Shown one piece after another: positions 24,797 through 35,500 of a stretch of DNA of 64,000 bases (within the stretch, counting starts at the first letter, position 1; each line of letters begins with the position of its first letter). The notes under the pieces are model-generated. The model ran no database searches. It worked only from the letters and a program-made list of their open reading frames with translations, and was not told the origin of the DNA. Source of the stretch: Monosiga brevicollis MX1 (taxonomy: Eukaryota > Opisthokonta > Choanoflagellata > Craspedida > Salpingoecidae); contig NW_001865049.1 in NCBI RefSeq assembly GCF_000002865.3, forward strand, positions 619,669 through 683,668, given 5' to 3'. The translations under genes were made by a program, and so were the position numbers.

Positions 24797-26560
24797 TCAT
24801 GTCTTTGCTGCGTTGGCGTTGCGTGCGGCAGCTGGCCGCTTTTGACGAGCCCGGGCCTGCGCCCGGGCTTTGTCACGCTGTGCTAGCAATCGCATATTTT
24901 CGCTTGAAGGCATATACTCCTTGGTGAGAGCAGAGGTTTCTTGGCCAGCGGCATTTTTGCAGCAGACCAGATCTGTAGATACGACCGGGATTGGCACAAG
25001 GTCAAAAAGCTTGCCGTCATGCTCCAAGACACCACCGATTGCAGCCACCATCTGGTTAAATGTGTTCATGTCACGTCTGCACAGCTGCTCGTGGCGGGCT
25101 TGAGCTTGATCCTCGCTCACCGTGCCCTCGCGCCAAGCTGTCATATATTCGAGCGCATCGTCGGCTACGCTTGCCAAGACACCCCTGGTCACGTAGCAAT
25201 GAAAGGCAACCCCAAGAATTGCCTTTGAGATATCTGAGAGACACCGGACATCAGAATCAAGTGTATGCACGTGAATGCCCTCTGCCGCATATTTGACGGC
25301 TCCTAGCACGGCGTCCATGGCAACAAAGCTCGGCTGGCGCCTTGGCGTAGGAACAACAAGGACTGGTCCGCCGTACTGTGAGGCGTCCAGCTCATAGTAC
25401 GTGAGAGGGGAATAGCGCTCATCGCTTTCGAGGATTGTGCTCGAGGTCCGCACGAACGTCGACTCTTTGCCCGAGCATTCGGCACCGTCGGCACCCATCA
25501 TGGTGGTAATAGCCTTCAGTCGATGCGGGGCAGTGTCCAATAGGATGACCATGAGCTCTGAACCATACTTTTCCCTCCAGGCGGCAATTGTTGCCTCAAT
25601 GTAGCGCTGTGAGTTTTCTGCCGTGCAGGGGCCGTGGTGGGTGCGCCTTGTTATCATTTCACCTGTACAGGTCATGGCTGCAAAGATCGAAATTGACGAG
25701 CGAGTGGCGAGGTGCCCGCTCTTCCGCTGAGTTTGAGATGTGGGGCCTCGACATCGCGACGCTAGACTGCTCATCCAGCTTTCGCTCACAGAGATGAGCG
25801 CGTGCTTGTTTGATGAAAATAGTTGATGCTTCTCGTCCAGCGAGTCCAGGAATGCAATGTAGTTGCGGCATGCCTCGCTTGTTTGTGGTCCAAAGGTGTC
25901 TTGCTGACGTGGGCGCATGGACATAGTTCCACATTTTGACACTGGCGTCGGGCAGTACTTTTTGAGATGGTTGCTGATCGTGCTCAGGGAGACATGCCAC
26001 GGCTCAATGGAACCGCTGAGTTCGAGGGGCTTGTAGCGCTTTGCAAAAAGATACTCACGGGCATTGGCTACCGAGCCAGATTTGCCATAGCGCTCGTCAT
26101 ACTCGATCAGGATGCTTTCATCCTCTGCATCCAGCACAGAAGGGCGGCCGGTACGACAACCTCGTACCGGCTTTAAGAGCGGCTCACTCATGGACAGCGT
26201 GCCAGCAGCGCGCATTAACAGGCGCTCGCTGTATTTGCGTCGCCAACTAGCGACTGTTGAAACGGGGAAGCGTTTTCCTAGACGCTGCTGCAGCAAGTCT
26301 GCAATCTTTCTGTCGGAGAGCACATTATCGTGTTCATCCACCACATCCAGCAGGTCGAGGAAGATCAGTCGATCGCGGTCTGAATAACGGCCCACCTGAT
26401 GGTCTTCGGGGTCCGGGGAACTGGGTGCTGTCAGGAAATGATCATGGGTTTCAATCAACCACGGAGCTCCGCTGCCAGGCACGTCATCCCCGTCCAGCCT
26501 CTCTAGCGACAACGGTCGCCAGAGACCTGTCTCACCACCTCGCGAGTCACACCCCGCCAT
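24797..26560 (-). mobile_element. Intronless DDE-type transposase-like ORF (Tc1/mariner-IS630-like), possibly domesticated
   Basis: One uninterrupted ORF of 587 codons in a neighbourhood where every other large gene has introns. Two helix-turn-helix-like segments are visible: SDRKIADLLQQRLGKRFPV with VSTVASWRRKY, and HVSLSTISNHLKKY. They are followed by a region with the layout of a DDE core: ISIFAAMTCTGEMI then ENSQRYIEATIAAW and the strand VILLDTAPHR (a candidate second catalytic Asp). I cannot place the first and third acidic residues with confidence. The C-terminus is a basic Ala/Arg tail. I see no terminal inverted repeats or target-site duplication by eye: the left flank is the oxidoreductase 3' UTR and the right flank a TG microsatellite at 26605-26636. 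It may be a recent copy whose ends I cannot see, or a captured transposase. Confidence 0.55.
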
Positions 26561-26601
26561 CTCCTCGCAATAATAATATTATGAAACAACTGACACCTCG
26601 C

Positions 26602-26603
<2 letters not shown>

Positions 26604-26636
<33 letters not shown>
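26604..26636 (+). repeat. (TG)n microsatellite
   Basis: About 33 nt of TG dinucleotide between the divergent transposase-like ORF (start 26560) and the ankyrin gene (start 26743). Confidence 0.9.
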
Positions 26637-26637
<1 letters not shown>

Positions 26638-26742
26638 TGTAACGGTAAAACTCAAAAGACGACGGCAGCAATCGTCTGACAACTTGGGAATGGGAGAATG
26701 TCAGAAAAATGAAATTTTTGAGGGAGGAGTGAAATTTTCAGG

Positions 26743-29700
26743 ATGGGGAATGGATCGTCCGGCATGACCATGACGGGACAGCCCGTGGCCAAACGTGCCA
26801 GGCTGCTTCATGATGACGCTGGTGGTAGTGAGGAAGGGAGCGAGGCGGGGGATCAGGGTGTTTTGTATCGGGGCAATGCTTTAGAGGGCCCCGAGCTTGT
26901 CCGCGCCCGTGCGTGGCTTGATGCGTGTCAACAAAGCACTGCAGAGGAGGCGTTACAGCTTTGGGCACAGGCCTCGCTTGCCGAGCGCGAGGCCGCTGCC
27001 TGTCATCTGCGAGAGCAACATGTAAGTACCTATGCTTGGACTACTCTTGGACTGCTCTTTGAGCATTGGCCTACCTTTTGCCTCTCAAACACCCTTGATC
27101 ATGTACAGGCTGAAGGACAAACCAGTCTTCATCACGTCTGTGAAGCTGGCCACGCGTCGCTGCTGGCGCAGCTGCTCAGCTCAGGGGCCGATCCCGACGC
27201 TGTCACTGAGGTGAGGGAACTGACCATGCCCAACCATGTTGAGTGGCATTCGCGTGGCCGTTATCATTTATTGCTGTGCCCCGCACAGGAGGGTAAGACC
27301 CCACTTCATGTCGCCAGTGAAGGTGACAATATAGAAACCATTCAGCTTTTGCTGGGCGCGGGTAGTCGGATTAACGCACTCGATGGGGTAGGTACGCCCC
27401 AGCAGAAAGGTTGCCAAACGCGGTATGCCCGCTTGTAAAAACCTCATTGCAGTCATTGTCATGGAAAGGAATTGGCCACGCCGCTCTGCATTGCAAGCGG
27501 CGTGGGTCACATGGCGGTCGTGCAAACCTTATTGCATGCCGGCGCCGATTGCAACGCTGCACGTCAGGTCCGTCGACCACTTTTTTAAGTTACGGCCCAT
27601 GATGCGTTGACATCAACCAGGTCGCATCCCTATTGATCAGCTCTGGGCATGCGTTTGCCCATATAGGATGGATACACGCCGTTGTTGGCTGCGGCCCGAC
27701 AGGGGCATGCAACCGTTGTTGAAGCACTGCTTCGAGCAGGGGCACGCACTGACACCACCTCCCGTGTAGGTTTCCCTTGTTGTGCCATTCTTGAAAAACA
27801 ATTAAAAAAAAAAGTAATGGGTCTTGTTTATCGGCGCTAGCTCTGGATGAGCACTTGCTGCGTCTTCACGACCGATGCTTGCCAATGTTAGAATGGCACT
27901 TCACCGCTGCTGGCGGCTTGCCTGGGCGGTCATTTCAACATTGTGCAACGGCTCTTGAAAGCTGGAGCCGACCTCCGCGTGATGGCTTCGGTAAGCATCC
28001 AAGAAGACAAGCTTGTCCTGGCTTTGTTTGCTGGCTTTCATTGAGAGGTGTCTTGGGGCTACCTGAAACCTACAGAATGGTACTACGCCGCTCAATGCGG
28101 CTTGTCAAGGCGGACATGTCGACATGGCTCTGCTGCTCCTTCGAGCAGCAGAGTGTCCAGCCAGCGTGCTTTACCTCCCTTGCAACAACGAGCATTTGTC
28201 CGACGGTGCTAAACTTGACCAGTTTGCAGACATGAATGTAATTGCTCAGTTGCTGCAAACTTGGTCGCCTGCGCGTACGCGCAAAGCTGCGACGTGGGTG
28301 CACCCAAAGGTAGGCTGACCTCTAGTCAAATCGCCCCACAAGTCTTTTTTCAGTGCCTTGGTCCATTCTCTTATGACAACCATGCATGCAGTCAGGGCAC
28401 TCTCTTTTACACAAGGCCTGCGATGCTGGAAACATGGACCTGGCACGCATCCTGCTGATCAATGGAGCTGGAGTCGAAGTCTGCCAAGAGGTTTGTCAAC
28501 GATTTTCGTACAGCTGCGGCCAACTCTCTTGCTGCCTTCAGAGTACTGAACCGTGCCGTGACTCACATTTCTCATGGGCCGGACGTCCAGTCTGGGCTAT
28601 CGCCTTTGCACTGTGCCTGTCGTGCAGGACATGTGAATATTGTTCGCTATTTGCTGCGGTGTGGTGCCAACGTTGATGCGTGTGCAACGGTGCGAATGAC
28701 TTCCAATGGAGGCACCATCGTTGGTATGATGCTTTTTTGCAAGCTGCTCATCAGCTGTGGACATGCTCGTTAGGATGGCATGACCCCAATATTCTGGACC
28801 TGCGAAAACGGCAACATGCGGATTGCTCGACTCTTGCTTCAGCATAATGCCTCGCCGTGTGCATTGGCTCAGGTGTGTCGACTCTTTCGCTTTGACCCTC
28901 TTCTTGGTTTGGTGCCCATGGCCTGGGATGCGTAACCTTATCAGGTGTACCCCTAGAACAACGAGACTCCCCTTCACCGCGCTTGTGAAGCGGGGCAAGT
29001 TGAGTTGATCGGAGCTCTTCTTGCTGCACAGGTGGATATCGACGCACCAGACCTCGTAAGCACACGCCCACACTGCCTTGGGCGCTGGCTTGCTTTTGTT
29101 TCCAAACATGTGCTCGCCATGGCTGATGCGGGTATTGACTGCCAAAACTAGGATGGATTTACGCCGTTACATGTTGCGTGTAGCAACGGCCACCTTGACG
29201 CTGTTCGCGTTCTTTTAGGTCGCTCTGCTGACCCCCAGGCCACCTCTAGAGTAAGCTGGCAAGACTTCCTTGCCTTTTCGCCCCCCCAAGAGCGTGTGCG
29301 CTCGTGCGTGCGCACCTCTCTGCCAATGTGCAATGTCACTGAATTACCTGTTGACTCAATGCTGCACTATGTGAACTGCGATGGGCACATTTGTCTCACC
29401 GTTTTGTGTGGTCCCGGATATAGCTTGGACACACGCCTCTCGACTGTGCCAGCTATCGTCGCCACGTGCAGGTTGCTCGAGTGGTGCTGGCCAAATTGCT
29501 GGATCTGGTGGAAAATGCAAATGCAGAGCCAGCAGAGCCAGCAGAGCCAGCAGAGCCAGCAGAGCCAGCAGAGCCAGCAGAGCCAGCAGAACCAGCAGAG
29601 CCAGCAGAGCCGGTGGGCCAAGCCAATGCGCCTCGAGTCCGCGTGCGTGAGCTTGGCGCAACGCAATGTACATCAGGCCTCATGGTCCACAATTTTGGTT

Positions 29701-30086
29701 GTGTTTCAGCGAGGCGCTTTGTTGCTCTGTGTCTCATCTCGACCATCGTTGCTTTCTGCAAACAGATGTTACGTCGGCTGTTGGAGCAAAGCCAGTGCAT
29801 GGATGTGCTATCCTCTGCCGACGATGCTGGTGCGTGCGTTATGAGCCCCCCTCATAAACTCATCCTGAACTGCACGATAGAGTTGCTTCGATGGCATCGA
29901 TGCGAACTTAATCTGGTTTGATGGGGTATCCACGTAGTGCAAGGCACAATCGTAGCCCAGCGACGCTGCATTCGGCAAAGGCGGCTTGCTGTGCTGTTTG
30001 GTATTGGATGGACTCGAGTGCCGCAGGCTTTTGAAGAGCGACTGATGGATGAGCTACTTGCCATAGCGGCATCTTTTGGTGCGTAG
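26743..30086 (+). CDS. Ankyrin-repeat protein with one-exon-per-repeat structure
   Basis: Fifteen exons: 26743-27021, 27109-27210, 27289-27387, 27469-27567, 27667-27765, 27892-27990, 28076-28309, 28392-28490, 28591-28689, 28774-28872, 28957-29055, 29152-29250, 29424-29642, 29766-29829, 29938-30086; 645 residues. About 93 N-terminal residues with no recognised domain are followed by twelve or so ankyrin repeats such as EGKTPLHVASEGDNIETIQL, NGTSPLLAACLGGHFNIVQR, SGLSPLHCACRAGHVNIVRY and DGFTPLHVACSNGHLDAVRV. Nine of these exons are exactly 99 nt, phase 0-0. The seventh exon (78 codons) holds one normal repeat and a divergent one. A PAE repeat follows the last ankyrin unit. The C-terminus (QRRCIRQRRLAVLFGIGW) is unassigned. 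Ankyrin arrays are protein-binding scaffolds; the partner is unknown. The gene converges with the WW/CUE gene, leaving 56 nt between stops. Confidence 0.88.
29516..29613 (+). repeat. In-frame AGCCAGCAG (Glu-Pro-Ala) tandem repeat
   Basis: About eleven copies of a 9-nt unit in exon 29424-29642 encode a Pro-Ala-Glu run directly after the last ankyrin repeat. It is likely an extended linker, and a site of copy-number variation. Confidence 0.85.
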
Positions 30087-30142
30087 TGCAGAAACTCAAT
30101 TGATGATCCATTATGTTCAGAACGAACTTGGCATGTCGCATG

Positions 30143-31969
30143 CTACAACGGGCGATCATGTTTGAGAGCACACGGGCCACACACGGTGGCTTGCGGGCCG
30201 GCCACAAGGGTTGCATCGCGACCCTTTGCCAACGACTTGGCGTGTGTCTTTAATTCGCTCCTGGGACCGCTGTAAGCATACCGGTTTAGAAAGCAAATGA
30301 GCGATCCAATACACAAAAAGGTTAGACATGGCAAGTGCGGAGAGGGCAGCGTACCGGCGATGGGCTGGGTTGGGTCCGTCGGTGAGGCTTGGATCAGGCC
30401 CCTGTGCAGTACCCGTCAAACCACTGCGACGCTCGTGCCCACTAAGAGGCTCGTGTCGCTGGGCACGCGCACCAACGGCCTGCGTTTGTTTCGTCGAGCG
30501 GGTCGAATTTTTCGAAGAAGATGATGGGCGCTGCACAGGATTTTGCCCGGTGACAGGCAATGTCTTGCCTGTTGTCGGTGGAGCACGTTCGGTGGATGCC
30601 GTGGCTCGGGCACGCGTTGTGTCAGGACTGGAGGGAGCCGACGATGTAGCAATGGCTGGAATAGAAAAAGTGCCGCTCCACTGAACAGGCGCATTGTTGA
30701 GGCCAGAAGCCTTCGGTTGAGCACTGTACTTTTTCCATGGAGGGATGTGTGTGGGCGCCTGTACGGGTTTGGTCTACAAGTACAACACATTCAAGCTCAG
30801 AGACGGGTATGCGCCTGCCTTGCCGGGACAACAATGCAGGCCTGTCACGCCTCAACGACGCCAACAAAAACACGATGATCACAAAAACGGCCTCTGACAT
30901 ACTGTAGCAGATGCTTTAAGCTGAGGTTTGGATTCTGGGTTGCTTGGTTTGGACTGAACTCGAGTGGTGCTCTGCTTCGAGGAGGATGAAGCGTTGACAT
31001 CGGCAAACACGGGCCGCGCAAGGTCGGCATCGTAGTTGACACTTTCCAAAAGGCTTTGCATCAGGGGCAGCGGGATCTGTGGGAACTCCTTGCGCAAGGC
31101 TAGCAGGATCCGTTTCTGCTCGATTTTTGATTTTGATTGGGCGGCTAAGGCACCGGGCACGCACAGGCTGTCAACACGAGTCGTCCCTGGGGCACCCAAC
31201 GCCTTTCCCAGAATTTCTGACGGTACAATGAAATCGCATTGTTAACACACCGGTTGAACCAAAGCGGGTTTCACGCTGCTGCGATCCTGGCAGCGGGGGT
31301 GCTGGTGGCGCAGTCTGTGGCGGAGGCATAGCTTGCGTGGACCTTCGGGAAAACCCCATGCTTTGTAGGGCTTGGCGCGCCGAGGACATGTCAGTTGCCG
31401 AGCTGCGGATGGTTGTCGAGATCAAGGTCAGGTGGCAATGAAGTTGAGTTTGCACATGATCCTAGCCGCTCAAGCAAGAGTGCTACGCCCGTTTGGGCCA
31501 TTGGTCTTTCAAGCAGCTGACCTACCTGGCCACGGCACCCAGCAAATCGGAGGGGCAGGTGGGAAATTCATCTTGCAAATGACTTGGTCTGCACACGGAC
31601 AAAGACAAAAGTCAAGCCGATTCCAGTGATCACAGGGCAGTTTATGGTCTTCGTGTCCACCGATAACGCCGTCATCTAGGGTCCGGCTACGGGCAAATGC
31701 AACTGTACGACTTACACCATGTTGGCCTCGAAGCTGTCGTCGATCTCAAGATCCATTGAGCGAGGTCGCGAGCTGCTGGCGCTTTTGGCCGTGTGGGCCG
31801 AGGCGGGCGCAAGCAGGTCGAGATCCACCGCTTCTAGCACCGGTTCCGGTTGTGGAGGGTCCCACTGTGTACGTTTGTGCTTATGGTCAATGTAAAACCA
31901 TTTCCCCTCTGCCGTTTGGCGGGCCTCCCACCCAGGCGGCAGCGCGACGTCGGGCTTTGGACTCGCCAT
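30143..31969 (-). CDS. WW-domain protein with UBA/CUE-like segments
   Basis: Six exons: 31969-31716, 31588-31526, 31402-31251, 31216-30903, 30773-30355, 30269-30143; 442 residues. The N-terminus is a complete WW domain (about residues 9-42): LPPGWEARQTAEGKWFY, IDHKHKRTQWDPP, with both Trp and the terminal Pro. WW domains bind proline-rich PPxY/PPLP ligands. Further on, ARQALQSMGFSRRS looks like half of a UBA-type helix bundle, and LRKEFPQIPLPLMQSLLESV with DADLARPVF fits a CUE-like ubiquitin-binding fold (the LxxxFP start and terminal leucines are visible). The remainder is Ser/Thr/Pro-rich and disordered. I infer a cytoplasmic adaptor joining proline-rich and ubiquitinated partners; no named family was recognised. 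The start is the ATG directly preceding the WW domain; a poly-A tract sits just upstream. Confidence 0.7.
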
Positions 31970-32529
31970 TTTTCCGACATCAAGTTCTTCCAAAAAAAAA
32001 AAAAAAAAGTGAGTTTTTTTTGAAACTGTTGGTCTTTCACGTTTTGATTTCGTTTCAAAAGAAGAAAAAAAAAATGGATCAACAACAAAAGACGTTTGGG
32101 TGCAGCTCTGGACGAGCGCGTTGCCAGAACTGCTTTGCTGTCTGATTGATCATTCAAAAAGAGACGCAATGCTCTCGGTACACGCTTGTATATAAAAAGA
32201 GAAAGGACATGATCACACCACAAAAGGATATGGAAAAACACTTCACACTGTCAGCCTAAACAACTATTGCACGCACTCAAGGCGAGACGAAAACAGTCCA
32301 ACGGTACGGAAACGCGACGAAAGAAACGAGATGCCTGGAACAAAGAGTCAAAAGATCGGTGAGCAGCAGGGCACCTGGTCTAAGCGCATTATCGAGCGTC
32401 AGAAAACAAAGGAAAAGCGGGACGGGGTAAGATGTCGAGAAAAACAAGCAAAGAAAAAAAAAAAAAAAAAAAAAAAGGAGCGTGGGGGCAGGGGGACAAG
32501 AGTAATATCAAAAACGGAAGGTCATCCAA
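31970..32529. other. Intergenic between two tandem minus-strand genes
   Basis: Holds the 3' UTR of the tyrosine kinase gene and the promoter of the WW/CUE gene. Poly-A/T tracts lie at about 31992-32007, 32061-32073 and 32456-32477. A TATATAAAAAG sequence near 32188 on the plus strand has no plus-strand gene after it. No supported ORF. Confidence 0.45.
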
Positions 32530-35500
32530 CTAAAAGAGCCTGTCATATTCACCGCCCGCACGAGACAAAGCAGCGGATGCTGAGTTTTGGTTGGGACGGG
32601 GGGGAGGAGGTGCATCTCGAGATGCTGGAGCTCCAGGCCGAGGTGGACGAGGCGGGGGAGTATCAGGCGCAAGTTGGTGGGCACGGGCATCCTTCTCCTC
32701 ATCGTTCGCCCGTGGTTTGGGATCAGCGGCAGGAGCAGTTGAAGTGGTTTGAGAGGCCGCGCCACCGACTTCCAGATACGGCTCAAGCTCGGCATCTTCG
32801 CCTCTTGTTTCAATGTAGCCATCAGTCTCATCTTGTTCTGTCAAGGTTGATTTTGGCCTTTCGGGGGAGACTGAGGCGGTGGTCGCGTACAGCATGTCGA
32901 GAGCATCTGGGTGAGAAGACGCCGACGAAGTGCCTACACCCGGGTTGAGCATGGTGGGTGCGCCATAGGCGCCATCAGTTGCTATCGCTGGCGACGCTTG
33001 GTCAGTGACTGTGCCATAGACACCCATATCCATGGACATGGCCCGTGGTTGCTCTTCGACGGAAGCGTATATTAATTGCTCGTCCGCCTCTGGTTCACCG
33101 ACCGTGCCATACATTAGAACCTCGCCTTGACTCGGTTCGCCGACCGTGCCGTACATTAAAACCTCATCGTTGGGCTCGGGCCGATTGAGTGGCGCGGGCG
33201 GTGCTGAGTGAGACTTGCGCAAGGCATGGTTTGGATAAACAGCCTCGACCTCTTCGTAAATGCCCATGGTCTTGGCTTCGTCGGCCGTAGTCCCGCTGCG
33301 AGGCCGCATGTCTGGCAACACCGGAGTACCATACTCGGTTGCTGGCATCGCCGATTGGGCAGTCATTGTGGCAGCAGGTGCAGGCATGGGCGGCAAAGCA
33401 GCTAACGAGTCGGATAGGTCGTATTCGGCATCAACCACGGCATCCAGATCCAAGACCAGATCATCCGTGTGCGACTCTAGTTGTGCGCTGCCATCATCGA
33501 GTGTGAGATGGACCGTGGGATCCGTTGTAGATTCTTCCATCTGTGCGCCAAAGAGCTGGCCTAGCTCAGCAAAGCTGGCTTCGTCCTCGGCCGTGAGATT
33601 GATCTGAAGTGCAGGGCGTGGAACAGCGCCGCTGGTCGCTGGCATAACATTCTGATAGGCATGGTCAGAGTGACCAGTCGCCCGCACCTCCCGCGTCTCT
33701 GGCGCCTGCGCCGGCTCTACATTCTGATAGGTGTGGCTGTTTCCATCCACGGAACCCGAGGCACTCGCTCGCTCGGCTCGACTGTCGTTGGCATTGACGG
33801 CACTCTCGACAGTTTGGTTGAGGTTTTGCTCCACTGGTCGGTTGGTTGGTGTGTGGAAAACATAGCCTGTACTACGCGCCGGCCCGGTGCTGCTCGCTGT
33901 GGTGCTCGGGCCTGGGGTGGGTTGCGTCGATCGTACAGTCGAGGCTGGGGTGAAAAAGGCATCTGATCGTTCCGATGTATTCATGAGACCGGGCGAAATG
34001 CTAGAGCTGGCATCGTCTTTGCCGGGCAGTACATGCACGGGCAACGCAACGCTTTCCCTCTTAGCTGGTCGCCGGAGCAGCGGCGGACGAGGCTCGACAT
34101 GGGAGACATCGGGTGCTGCAGTGGCTGCAGTATTAAGGCCCTCTTCATCTGATTCGTCTTCTTCAAAAGCCACCGGCCTGTTACTAGGTACATGGTATGC
34201 GTAAGGATCACCCTCGTCCTCCGCAGCACCTGAGTCAGGCACTGCCTGAGATTCCGGTGCACTGGTTGGCGCAGCAACGTCACGAGAGCGTAGCCGATGA
34301 AGGGTATTGATGGAGCGGCCGCCAGACACGGAGGAGAATCGGCGCGCCAGGTGCGCATTCTCGTCCTCGTCATCACGGGCGGCGATAATGTCTAGCTCCT
34401 CGCCCAGCACACGACCAGCCTCAACGGTAGCGGGGTCGGGTGGTACCTCGCTGCTGCTCGATAGAGCCGAGCCCGAGTCTGGGGCCGTGGATGACTGACC
34501 CCGTTCGTGGACCACAAAGTTAGTTGGCGTGTTAAACTCGTATGCTCGACGCTGTCTCCGCGGCGGCGATTCGAGGGCGGCAGGCGGATGGAGGGGCCAA
34601 TTCTGATAGGCGCGGGTCAACTCCTTCGTGGCATCCATCGCTGCATTGTCTTCGGCTTGGGTGGGAAGGGCACGTAGGACGGGCTCTTCGACACCGTCGT
34701 CAATGTGTTTGGTTGGCGAGGCGATGAGGGTGGCCATCTGCGCCTCCAGCGTCTGAAAGTCAGGCCGCGCAGCAGGATCCTGCAACCAACACTTGCGCAT
34801 CACTTGATAGAGCTCCTCAGAGCAGCTGGCTGGCTTGGGCATGCGGTAGTTCTGCTCCATGAGAAGGGGAAACAGGTCAGCTGTGCTAATGCTGGGGTAT
34901 GGGATGGCGCCCATGAGAACGGTCTCCCAGATAACAATGCCGTAGGCCCACACATCGCTCTGCGTGGTGAAGGCTGCACAGTCCAGACACTCGGGGGCCA
35001 TCCATTTCGCCGGCAACTTGCGTTTCCGATGTTGTACCAAATATGAATACTCCTCGTTCATGTAACGAGAGAGCCCGAAATCCGCAATGGCTGCTCGGTT
35101 GCGCTGCATGTGCAGGAGCACGTTGCGTGCAGCCAGGTCACGATGCACAAATCGCTTTCCAGCAATGTAGGCCATACCAGCAGCCACGTCCTTTAAAAAT
35201 CCCAACATTTGTGTTGATGTGACGCTAGCCGCAGCGCCAGGGGTTTTGGGCCTTGCCTCGCGCAAAAAGTCGCGCATGTTGCCATCTGGCATGTATTCCA
35301 CCTATTGCGTAAAAAGAAATTGGAATGAGGGGGTTAAGAGTAGGTGCCAGTTTTATACATCGCCAATCAAAGGCTTGTGAGCTACTCGTTAGAGTACACA
35401 AGCCGTTGTCGATCGGCATTTAGGCATGTTCACAGGGACCAGCATTGACACCTGAAGGCACTCGCACAAACACTACCTACCAAAAGCATCATGGGCTCGT

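Noticed and set aside
32188-32200. TATATAAAAAG as a TATA box
   Set aside because: No plus-strand gene starts downstream; chance match in AT-rich intergenic DNA.
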